NCBI RefSeq assembly: GCF_001613365.1
Contig: NZ_BDCF01000015.1
Coordinates: 62,001-126,000, forward strand
Direction: 5' to 3'
Source of the DNA: Nocardia xishanensis NBRC 101358
GTDB lineage: Bacteria > Actinomycetota > Actinomycetes > Mycobacteriales > Mycobacteriaceae
DNA length: 64,000 nt
The notes beneath the pieces are model-generated. The model made no database searches. It worked only from the letters and a program-made list of their open reading frames with translations, and was not told the DNA's origin. Of the stretch, positions 50,155 through 64,000 are shown piece by piece. Every line of letters starts with the position of its first letter. Positions within the stretch are counted from its first letter, which is position 1. A program made the position numbers and the translations under genes.

Positions 50155-50361
50155 ACAGATCACCTCCCACACCGCGGCGGAGCGTTCCAGAGCTTCTCGG
50201 GCGCACTTCCGGCGATCGTATACGGCCCGCCGTCGCGCGGCCCGGAAATCAAGGGAAACATGTGTCGGAGAAGCGCTGAAGGTCAATGCATCTCGCGAGT
50301 CGTCGAGTCCGCTCGGTGGCGAGCGCCTGGAAGGCCCGAAACGCTACTGCATCCAGAGGCA

Positions 50362-50376
50362 ATACCTATTAGGTAT
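50362..50376. promoter_or_regulatory. AT-rich dyad upstream of the acyl-CoA carboxylase
   Basis: Perfect dyad ATACCTA-T-TAGGTAT, unusually AT-rich for this DNA, 197 bp before the carboxylase start and 208 bp before the divergent small gene. A candidate operator, possibly overlapping a -10 region. Confidence 0.55.
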
Positions 50377-50481
50377 ACCGACGCGTTCGAACAGTTCCGT
50401 CAGCCGCCGAGGATTTCCTCGACTGCTGTCATAACCTCAACGGAGAGATTGCCCACGATACGCGCGGGTAACAGCCTGACG

Positions 50482-50507
50482 CCGTGCACCTGCGAAAATG
50501 GAGGTGC
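50482..50507. promoter_or_regulatory. Second dyad / hairpin upstream of the carboxylase
   Basis: Perfect arms GTGCACCT / AGGTGCAC around a 10-base loop, 66 bp before the start. It could be an operator or a 5'-UTR hairpin. Confidence 0.5.
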
Positions 50508-50572
50508 ACACTACGCGGGACCGGTAGACGTAACCAGCCCGACCGGGCCAGTTCTGTGAAAGGAGCCGGCGA

Positions 50573-56035
<5,463 letters not shown>

Positions 56036-56048
56036 TCCCACATGCCCT

Positions 56049-56086
56049 CTCGATTGCTCGCTGCCGGTCGGCGGTGAGCAATCGAG
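56049..56086. terminator. Terminator after the carboxylase
   Basis: Perfect 11-bp stem, CTCGATTGCTC / GAGCAATCGAG, with a 16-base loop, 13 bp after the stop at 56035. The remaining 300 bp to the next gene shows nothing supported. Confidence 0.75.
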
Positions 56087-56388
56087 GGGCGGCGAGATAA
56101 CCGCTTTCCGCGGATCTTCCTATGCCGTCGGATGCGCGTGCAGCCGGGGAGCGCCGCGCGACCGGTTGCCTGAGGTCGGCGGCGGCGAAGGTGCTGACGT
56201 AGTCGGCCAGGGACGCGCCGCGGTAGCAGGCTCAGCCGGACCCGCCGCCGCGGAAGAGTGCGCGGAGGGCGACTGTCAGGTGCTTCGTGATCGACGCTTG
56301 TGCTTGGCCTGCTTTGTCGGAGGAACCTGCGGCACCACCGCGTCCGAATCCCGCACTGCGGCAAAGAGACCGGTGACCTGCTTTCGTG

Positions 56389-57573
56389 TCAGGTGGGGGT
56401 GCCGCCGCGAAGCCAGTCGGACCAGGGGATGCTCCAGTCGCCGTTCTGCCAGATGTCGAGGGGGTCGCCGCCTGTGTTGCGGACCTCGACGACGTCGCCG
56501 GGGATCACGAAGTCGTAGAACCACGCGGCATCGTTGGGGGAGATGTTCAGGCAGCCATGTGAGACGTTGGTGTTGCCTTGGGCCCACATGGTCGAGGCGA
56601 GTTCGTGGACGAAGATTCCGTCGTGGCTGATGCGGACCGCGTGGTTGATGCTCGTGCGGTAGCCGCCGGAGTTGGTGGGCAGGCCGTAGGTGGCCGAGTC
56701 CATGATCACCGGGTTGTTCTGGTCCAGCACGGTGTAGATGCCGGGGCGGGTCCAGAACGACAGGTATCTGCCGCCGACTACCGAGGTGCCGCCCTTGCCC
56801 ATCGATGTGGGCATGGTGCGCACCAGGTTCCCGTTGTCGTAGACCTCGATCTGTTTGGTGTCGTCGTCGGCGATCGCGACGTGCGCGGGGCCGATGACCA
56901 CCGACACCTGTTGGTTGCGCAGGCCGTAGCGGCCCTCGCCGAGCGCGACTCCGAAGAGGTCGGCCTCGATCGTGATCCTGGTTCCCGGCGCGTGATACTG
57001 CTCCGGCCGCCAGTGCGCGTTGTGATCGTCGAGCCAGTACCAGGCACCGGTGACGGCGGGCTGGGTGGTGACTTTCAGGTGGCGTTCCGCGGCGGCCCGG
57101 TCGACGGGTTCGTCGAATTGGGCGACGAGCACGAAACCCACTCCGTAGGTGTCGTTTTCGGCCAGCTCGACGAGATTGGCCGAGCGCAGGGAGACGTCGA
57201 TGAGCTGTTGGGGTCTCACCGTGGTGCATGTCGTCGTCCCGGTGACGTCGCCTGCTTCGCCTTGCGCCACGGCTCTCGCGGTGTAGGTGTGTCCGTAGCC
57301 GAGCGGTTCGGCACTGGTCCAGGTTCGATGATCGGGTGCCGGTGCGCCGGGCAGTGACCTGCCCGTTTCGTCGATCCATTCGACCGACCGCAGTGTCCCG
57401 TCGGTGACCGTGACCGTCCCGGGGCTGCGCGCATCGACGTCGCGGGCGCCCGGTGGAGGATCGAATCGGATCGTCGCGGGTTTGGGGGGTGCGGGTTCTC
57501 CTGCGCATCCCGCCATGGCGAGGCCACCAGCACCGGCGAAGCCGATCAGGAGCCGACGACGTCCCAATGCCAC
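56389..57573 (-). CDS. L,D-transpeptidase lipoprotein
   Basis: A 394-residue cell-wall cross-linking enzyme, likely a lipoprotein: the signal ends in a lipobox (GLAMAGCAGEP, Cys at the cut). Ig-like domains (GTVTVTDGTLRSVEWID, NAHWRPEQYHAPGTRITIEA) precede the YkuD catalytic domain with H323 and SHGC (nucleophile C341) in NVSHGCLNISPND. This is the layout of mycobacterial LdtMt2-type enzymes that make 3-3 peptidoglycan bonds and resist most beta-lactams except carbapenems. The GTG start at 57573 follows GGGAGA; an out-of-frame ATG lies between. It stands alone. Confidence 0.92.
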   Translation of the reverse strand: MALGRRRLLIGFAGAGGLAMAGCAGEPAPPKPATIRFDPPPGARDVDARSPGTVTVTDGTLRSVEWIDETGRSLPGAPAPDHRTWTSAEPLGYGHTYTARAVAQGEAGDVTGTTTCTTVRPQQLIDVSLRSANLVELAENDTYGVGFVLVAQFDEPVDRAAAERHLKVTTQPAVTGAWYWLDDHNAHWRPEQYHAPGTRITIEADLFGVALGEGRYGLRNQQVSVVIGPAHVAIADDDTKQIEVYDNGNLVRTMPTSMGKGGTSVVGGRYLSFWTRPGIYTVLDQNNPVIMDSATYGLPTNSGGYRTSINHAVRISHDGIFVHELASTMWAQGNTNVSHGCLNISPNDAAWFYDFVIPGDVVEVRNTGGDPLDIWQNGDWSIPWSDWLRGGTPT

Positions 57574-57889
57574 CGCATATCTCCCTTCGCTGGGTGCAGC
57601 AGGGCCGACCTCTGTCCGCCAGCATGTGGCAGCTTCGCGCCTGCCGAGACCCCAACGAGCGGTATCTCCACCGATCCGTCGCACAACCGACACCGTTCCG
57701 CGATTGTCCGTTTTCGGACAAAACGGTCATGAGATGGAAGGTATCGGCTCGATCGCGACTCGGCTGCCGGGCGCTGAGCGAGACGATGGCGTCGAATACG
57801 AGCGGTCGGCCGGGAGCGATTCGCTCTCTGAATTGTCTTGCGAAAGGGGACTCTCGCGTCACTGCGGGCGCGTAGGGCGCGGCGAATCT

Positions 57890-59023
<1,134 letters not shown>

Positions 59024-59614
59024 CTACAGATGCGGCTGCTGGTGCAGGCCCTGATCCGGCGCGTCCGACCCGTCGGTTTCCTGTTCGGGGAAAGGGCTGC
59101 CATTTCGGCGGGTATGTCCGATGCCTCGCCATCCCAGTGGGAGTTGGACGCGGCCGGCCCGGATATCGCCGATGAGTTGCGCGTAGCCTTCACGAACCTC
59201 GCCGAGGTGGACCCACGCCGAGTGCCGAAGCTCCTCGCAGTCGGCGTGCAGCACCGTCCACCACGCCTCGGCGTAGGTCTTCGCGACGTGACTGATCACC
59301 TCGCCGAAGGAGTGCGTGTGGCGGCGGGCGCAGCGGCTGTGGCGGACGTAGAACGCCGCCCAAGAGTTGATCTTGTCGATGACCTTCCCGATTTCCGCGT
59401 GGAGGGCGGCCTCGGTGGTGTCGGGTGAATGCCGAGGATTCAGAACCGCCGAAATCAAGGCGGCGTGTAAATCGCCGAGTTCTCTCGCCCACGCGATCAG
59501 CGGCAACGGCTCGGCGAGACGGCCGCCGATCGCGGCCAACAGCTGGTCCGGCGACAGCAGAGATCCCGCATCCGTCTCCCGCTCGTCCGGTGCCGCCGCC
59601 ATGCTCGCGTCCAT
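59024..59614 (-). CDS. DUF4254 protein
   Basis: A 196-residue helical protein with the DUF4254 pattern: LSPDQLLAAIGGRLAEPLPL, ARELGDLHAALISAVLNP, DKINSWAAFYVRHSR, THSFGEVISHVAKTYAEAWW. It is common in nocardiae and function is unknown. The His-rich HTHSFGEVI near the middle is conserved in this family. ATG 59614 is chosen; an in-frame ATG at 59656 would add 14 residues of low similarity. Confidence 0.78.
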   Translation of the reverse strand: MDASMAAAPDERETDAGSLLSPDQLLAAIGGRLAEPLPLIAWARELGDLHAALISAVLNPRHSPDTTEAALHAEIGKVIDKINSWAAFYVRHSRCARRHTHSFGEVISHVAKTYAEAWWTVLHADCEELRHSAWVHLGEVREGYAQLIGDIRAGRVQLPLGWRGIGHTRRNGSPFPEQETDGSDAPDQGLHQQPHL

Positions 59615-60285
59615 GGCGATTACGAGTCCTTCACCGCAGGCCGACGATTCGGGCACGCCAAATGGCCCTTCGTTTCCAGGCTGTCGCAGTCGAGGAGCGA
59701 GGTCGCTAGCGAATGATGTTGTGTGGCAGCGAAGTTCGTTGCCGGCGACGGGAGTGTGGGGGACGTCGTGGGGGCTGGCTGCTCGGACTCAGGGGCGGTG
59801 ACGCGGTGGATGGTGACCATCTGGCAGCGAGGGCTCATGGCGTGGGGCGACCGCCCGCTGCGGCTGGTGGCGACCTTGTGGTCGCCGCCTCGGGCGACGC
59901 GGGTCGAGATGCCATGGCCAAAGCGATCGGTCATGTCAAGCGCGGATCCGAGGATGCCGTCGAGTCCATACGTGAGCGGTGCTCACTGATTGTCACAGGT
60001 GCCGGACCGCACGAGCCGTTCCACATCGCCAGTTCCGGGAGCAAGCAACGGCTGCTCACGGTGATTGCCGTCGGCGGTGCGAACCCCTGGTCGGCGCCGC
60101 GACCGCTAGACGTGGTGCGCAGATCCCGCGGGCCGCGGAAGTGGGGTCGGATGTGGAGTTGGGAGGCACGTCGTTCGCTCGCGGCCTCGGTTGGATAGGC
60201 GTGCTGTCGCATATTCGATTGCTCAGATGTAGTGGAAGTTGATGCACCAAGTGCACCGCTGTGACTCGGCGCATAATGCTAATAC
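59615..60285. other. Interval without supported genes
   Basis: About 670 bp between the DUF4254 and TetR genes. Frames here are of mixed, shadow-like composition. Confidence 0.4.
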
Positions 60286-60303
60286 TGACTGCGCACTCAG
60301 TCA
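60286..60303. promoter_or_regulatory. TetR-type dyad upstream of the 60338 gene
   Basis: TGACTG and CAGTCA, 6-bp perfect arms 6 bp apart, 34 bp before the start, next to AT-rich sequence that could hold a -10. A likely autoregulatory site. Confidence 0.55.
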
Positions 60304-60337
60304 ACGAGCGGGTAGTGGACGCTGGAGTGTGCCTGAA

Positions 60338-61057
60338 ATGGGACGACGAGGGGTGGTGTCGGTGGGTAGGCGTGCGGCGGAGCCTGGCAAGTCGGGTGCG
60401 ATTCTGGATACTTTTACGCGCCATGTTGCCGAGAAAGGGTACGACGGGACCAGTTTCAGTGGCGTCGCGAATGAGCTGGGCATCTCCCAGGGCTTGATCG
60501 TGCACCACTACGGCACGAAGGCTCGCTTGCTGGAAGCGCTGCACATTTCCTACATGCGGCAGCGGATCGATGAGGCGGAGCGCATCATGTCGGCGTTTCC
60601 TACGCCGAGCGAACAGCTCGCCGCGCTGTTGCACGCGTCCATCCTCTACCAGGTGGTCGACCGAAACCGGACCGTCGCATTCCAGCGTGAGGTCGCGCGG
60701 TTCGCACAGCAGGAGGAGAACTCCGAGGGACGCAAGCTGCGCAGGCATTACATCGGAATGCTGCACGGCTTGCTCGACGCGGGCATTGCCGCGGGTGAGT
60801 TCCGGCCCATCGATATCAGTATCCGGAGCCTGCTCATCTTCGGCGCCGCGCAATGGGCGTGGACGTGGTTCGAGCCGGAGGGGCGTGGGGCCGCCGAGCG
60901 GGTCGGTGCCGAACTGGTAGATCTCACTCTTGGATCTCTGCTGATAGATCGGACATCGCTGCCACGTCTCAGCGATCCCGGCGGCCCGCTCGTCGCCACG
61001 GTGATCAAGATCATCACTGCGGCAGCGGGGCCGCCGAAAGAACTGCCGGACCGATGA
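60338..61057 (+). CDS. TetR-family transcriptional regulator
   Basis: A 239-residue regulator: GAILDTFTRHVAEKGYDGTS, GVANELGISQGLIVHHYGTK (HTH) and a ligand domain with YMRQRIDEAERIMSAFPTPS, MLHGLLDAGIAAGEFRPIDI, typical of regulators of lipid or acyl-CoA metabolism in actinomycetes. Start 60338 is one of several near-equivalent in-frame starts (60353, 60356, 60362). It converges with the SulP gene at 61329. Confidence 0.85.
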   Translation: MGRRGVVSVGRRAAEPGKSGAILDTFTRHVAEKGYDGTSFSGVANELGISQGLIVHHYGTKARLLEALHISYMRQRIDEAERIMSAFPTPSEQLAALLHASILYQVVDRNRTVAFQREVARFAQQEENSEGRKLRRHYIGMLHGLLDAGIAAGEFRPIDISIRSLLIFGAAQWAWTWFEPEGRGAAERVGAELVDLTLGSLLIDRTSLPRLSDPGGPLVATVIKIITAAAGPPKELPDR

Positions 61058-61328
61058 CCATTCCCGCGATCGGCTGCGGCGTGCCCACCTCGCCACCGCT
61101 CGTCTCCGGCGATAGCACGCATCGAACCCCGTCACGGCGTTATGTCGTGTCTGCCGCCAGATCGATGAGGCGGGCGCGGACCAAATCTGGGCGTTCGTCG
61201 GATCGCCGGGCGGCTACCGAACCACCGTCTGTGGGTGGAGCCGGCCACCGACCGCGGGTGGAGAGCGAACCGTTCGGCACCGTCCAGTTCGGTGACGACG
61301 CGTTGGCATCGTGGAGTGCGTTCGGTGC

Positions 61329-62987
61329 TCAGCGGGATTGCTTCGCCGGGTCGAGCAAGTGCGTGCGGGCATAGGCGATGGCCTCGGGGGTGTGTTCGAA
61401 GATCTGGGAGTCACCTCCCGGCGGGAGGGCGCCGATCGCGGCAAGGCGCCGGCGGTGGTCGTCGCGTAGGCCGGACATGAGCACAGTGATGTGGTGGTGG
61501 TCGAGTTTGCCGATAGCGTCTTTGAGCACGAGGGCGCCGGTGGTGTCGAGGGCGGTGATGTGGGACATGCGCAGGATGACGACGCGGACGTCGGATACCT
61601 CGGCCAGTTCGAGGAGGAATCGGTGGGCTGCCGCGAAGAACAGCGGTCCGTCGATGCGGTAGGCCACGATGTGGTCGTGCAGCAGTCGATGCTCTTCGGC
61701 CAGGTGCGTGGCGTCCTCGGCCGGGGTGTCGAGTGGGATCTGCTGCAGGCGGGCTTCTTTGGCGACGGCCCGCAGGGCGAGCACGACGGCGATGCCGACG
61801 CCGATGGCGACAGCGGCGACCAGGTCCATCACGACGGTGACGCCGAAGGTGATGGTCATGATCGCGGCGTCGCCTTTCGAGGCGCGGGCGATCGCCGCCA
61901 GAGACGCGGTTTCGACCATCCGTACGGTGGTGGCGAGCAGCACCCCGGCCAGCGCGGCCAGCGGGATGTCGGCAACCACGCCGGCGGCGGTGTAGATGAT
62001 CGCGGCCAGCACGACGGCGTGGGTGAGCGCGGCCAGGCGGGTGCGGGCGCCGGAACGAGCGTTCACCGCGGTGCGGGCGATCGCACCCGTGGCCGGCACA
62101 CCACCGAACATCGGCGCGACGATGTTGGCCAGGCCTTGTCCGAACAGTTCCCGGTCGGGGTTGTGGCGGGTGCCGACGGCCATCGCGTCTGCCGCGGTCG
62201 CCGACAGCAGCGACTCCAGCGCGGCGAGCGCGGCGACCGCCAGCGCGGGCCCGATCAGGGAGCCGAGCTGATCGAGGTGCACGAATCCGAGCGTGGGAGC
62301 GGCCAGTCCGGAGGGGATCTCGCCGATCGGGGCGAGGTCGAGGTCCAGTGCTTGCGCCGCGACGGTGGCTGCGGCCACCGCGACCAGCGCGATGGGCAGC
62401 TTCGGCAGGTACCGGCCTCCCGCCAGCACGGCCGCCGCCACCAGCAGCGCCGTCGCGAGGGTCACCGGGTGGGGGTGCGCAACGTATTGCCGCACCGCCT
62501 CGAACGCCGTCTGCCACACCTTCTCGCCCTCGGCGTGGGCGATACCGAGAGCGGAGGGGAACTGTTGCAGGGCGATGACGACGGCGATCCCGGCGGTGAA
62601 GCCCTCGATCACCGGGGCCGGCATGTAGCGCACTGCCCTGCCGACCCCGGCGACCGCGAGCACCACCAGCACGAGGCCGGCCATCAGCCCCACGGCCAGC
62701 ACTCCGCCCCCGCCATACTGATGAAAGATCGGTACCAAGACCACGGTCATCGCCCCGGTCGGCCCGGACACCTGCAACCGGGACCCGCCGAAGACCGCCG
62801 CCACCGCGCCCGCGATGACCGCGGTCGCCAGACCGGCAGCCGCACCCAGGCCGGAGCTGATGCCGAACCCGAGCGCCAGCGGGAGCGCGACCAACGCGAC
62901 CATGAGCCCTGATAGCAGGTCCGCGCCGGGTGCACGGACCGCCGGGCTCCAGTCCGACCGAGACGGCAGGAGTGCGCGCACGCTCAC
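61329..62987 (-). CDS. SulP-family anion transporter with STAS domain
   Basis: A 552-residue inner-membrane transporter with about 12-14 helices and a C-terminal STAS domain ([20 protein letters not shown]). The SulP signature is clear: [60 protein letters not shown]. Substrates in the family include sulfate, bicarbonate and other anions; the absence of sulfur genes nearby leaves this open. The GTG start (62987) overlaps the PEP carboxykinase stop (GTGA), so its translation is coupled to that gene. Confidence 0.9.
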   Translation of the reverse strand: MSVRALLPSRSDWSPAVRAPGADLLSGLMVALVALPLALGFGISSGLGAAAGLATAVIAGAVAAVFGGSRLQVSGPTGAMTVVLVPIFHQYGGGGVLAVGLMAGLVLVVLAVAGVGRAVRYMPAPVIEGFTAGIAVVIALQQFPSALGIAHAEGEKVWQTAFEAVRQYVAHPHPVTLATALLVAAAVLAGGRYLPKLPIALVAVAAATVAAQALDLDLAPIGEIPSGLAAPTLGFVHLDQLGSLIGPALAVAALAALESLLSATAADAMAVGTRHNPDRELFGQGLANIVAPMFGGVPATGAIARTAVNARSGARTRLAALTHAVVLAAIIYTAAGVVADIPLAALAGVLLATTVRMVETASLAAIARASKGDAAIMTITFGVTVVMDLVAAVAIGVGIAVVLALRAVAKEARLQQIPLDTPAEDATHLAEEHRLLHDHIVAYRIDGPLFFAAAHRFLLELAEVSDVRVVILRMSHITALDTTGALVLKDAIGKLDHHHITVLMSGLRDDHRRRLAAIGALPPGGDSQIFEHTPEAIAYARTHLLDPAKQSR

Positions 62988-64000
62988 CAGGCGGCGGCCA
63001 GACGCAGTTTCAACCCCGCGAGCTGCTCGCGCAGCTGTTCGGGCAGCCGGTTGCCGCCGATAGTGGCGTACCACTCGTCGATCGATTGGACTTCCCGGAC
63101 CCACTCCTCGAGATCGACGGCCAGCGCCTGTGCGACCGACTTCCGGTCATTCTCGTCGAGGCCGGACATATCCAGCGAGTCAACGGTCGGCACGTACCCG
63201 ATAGGCGTCTCGACGGCTTCGGCGGTGCCGTCCAGGCGATCCAGCGCCCACTTCAACACGCGCACGTTGTCACCGAAGCCGGGCCACAGAAACTCGCCCT
63301 CCGGACCGCGGCGGAACCAATTGACCTGGAAGATCTTGGGGAGCTTCGCCGGATCGGCGGCGGCGCCGAGTCGCAGCCAGTGCGCGAAGTAGTCGCCGAC
63401 GTGGTAGCCCAGGAACGGCAGCATCGCCATCGGATCCCGCCGCACCACTCCCACCGCTCCTGCCGCTGCCGCGGTGGTTTCCGACGAAAGCACCGACGCG
63501 GTGAACACCCCGTGTTCCCAGTCGAGGGTCTCGGCCACCAGCGGCACCGTCGTCTTGCGGCGGCCGCCGAAGAAGATCGCCGAGATCGGTACCCCGGTCG
63601 GGTCGTTCCACTCCGGCGCCACGGACGGGCACTGTTCGATCGGGGTGCAGTAGCGGGAATTCGGATGGGCGGCAGGGTTTTCCGACCGCGGGGTCCAGTC
63701 TCGGCCGTGCCAGTCGATCAGGTGCGCGGGCGGGGTGTCGGTCAAGCCTTCCCACCACACGTCGCCGTCATCGGTGCGGGCGGTGTTGGTGAAGATCGAA
63801 TTTCCGGCATCGAGTGTGGCGATCGCGTTCGGATTGGTGCGTGCCCCCGTACCGGGCGCGACACCGAAGAATCCGGCCTCCGGGTTCACCGCCCACAACC
63901 GGCCGTCGGCGCCGAACCGCATCCAGGCGATGTCGTCACCGATCGTCTCCGCGCGCCAGCCCGGCAAGGCGGGCTCGAGCATGGCGAGGTTGGTCTTGCC
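62984..64000 (-). CDS. pckG: GTP-dependent phosphoenolpyruvate carboxykinase, C-terminal part
   Basis: Decarboxylates and phosphorylates oxaloacetate to PEP in gluconeogenesis. The frame is open to the window edge, giving 338 residues of about 600. The GTP-binding GKTNLAM just inside the window (read from 64000), [43 protein letters not shown] and [20 protein letters not shown] are characteristic of the GTP form. Stop at 62984 overlaps the SulP GTG. PEPCK joined to an anion transporter may supply or remove bicarbonate, which PEPCK produces as CO2 (inference). Confidence 0.93.
   Translation of the reverse strand, partial: GKTNLAMLEPALPGWRAETIGDDIAWMRFGADGRLWAVNPEAGFFGVAPGTGARTNPNAIATLDAGNSIFTNTARTDDGDVWWEGLTDTPPAHLIDWHGRDWTPRSENPAAHPNSRYCTPIEQCPSVAPEWNDPTGVPISAIFFGGRRKTTVPLVAETLDWEHGVFTASVLSSETTAAAAGAVGVVRRDPMAMLPFLGYHVGDYFAHWLRLGAAADPAKLPKIFQVNWFRRGPEGEFLWPGFGDNVRVLKWALDRLDGTAEAVETPIGYVPTVDSLDMSGLDENDRKSVAQALAVDLEEWVREVQSIDEWYATIGGNRLPEQLREQLAGLKLRLAAAW

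Noticed and set aside
61411..62912. Long frames on both other phases across the SulP gene
   Set aside because: Shadows of the SulP reading frame; their composition is Arg/Pro/Gly-rich without motifs.

Overview
The window is high-GC DNA with very frequent GTG starts, several overlapping stop/start pairs, many TetR, MerR, XRE, IclR and MarR regulators, F420-type oxidoreductases, the mycobacterial-type family of SAM methyltransferases, a cutinase, a DUF4254 protein, a Ser/Thr kinase-LuxR regulator and a GTP-dependent PEP carboxykinase. Together these point to a mycolic-acid actinomycete, most likely Nocardia or a close relative (inference from gene content; no database was consulted).

Layout. 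0-4 kb: a glycerol uptake and phosphorylation locus, with an aquaglyceroporin and a glycerol kinase on the minus strand and an IclR regulator and a second glycerol kinase on the plus strand; two copies of one 17-bp dyad lie between them. 4-9 kb: a broken DUF4190/septum-type gene, MarR, a secreted cutinase, a methyltransferase and a hemerythrin-like protein. 9-13 kb: a TetR gene, an unusual SDR-alpha/beta-hydrolase fusion and an M20 amidohydrolase, with TAGACC-type dyads before the TetR gene and before the fusion. 13-24 kb: a gene-poor stretch with several decayed genes (SDR, XRE, Ser/Thr kinase, alpha/beta hydrolase), mixed with intact SDR, CGNR zinc-finger, MFS, secreted and beta-lactamase-like genes.

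24.6-27.1 kb: an 835-residue, very acidic Ala/Glu/Val repeat protein. 27-36 kb: DUF1772 and F420-PPOX genes behind two identical-arm dyads 50 bp apart, an XRE regulator divergent from a frameshifted metallo-beta-lactamase-fold gene, a type B carboxylesterase, and a 1092-residue kinase/NB-ARC/LuxR regulator. 36-42 kb: a chimeric junction of two broken genes, an XRE-TetR double-HTH regulator whose start codon lies inside a perfect dyad, a coupled pair of small unknown genes, a methyltransferase, an F420-type LLM oxidoreductase coupled to a 54-residue MerR mini-protein, and an SDR divergent from a full MerR.

42-50 kb: TetR, a secreted beta-helix protein, a DUF1295 membrane protein divergent from TetR, a secreted alpha/beta hydrolase and another SDR. 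50.5-56 kb: a single-chain 1820-residue acyl-CoA carboxylase with a domain order like eukaryotic acetyl-CoA carboxylase, preceded by two dyads and followed by a strong hairpin. 56-64 kb: an L,D-transpeptidase lipoprotein, a methyltransferase, DUF4254, TetR, and a SulP transporter coupled to PEP carboxykinase (cut by the window end).

The general picture is an accessory, regulator-dense part of an actinomycete chromosome with clear local gene decay. No tRNA, rRNA, insertion sequence, integrase, CRISPR array or phage module was recognised. Several lesions are single-base indels in short G or C runs, so sequencing error cannot be excluded for those.
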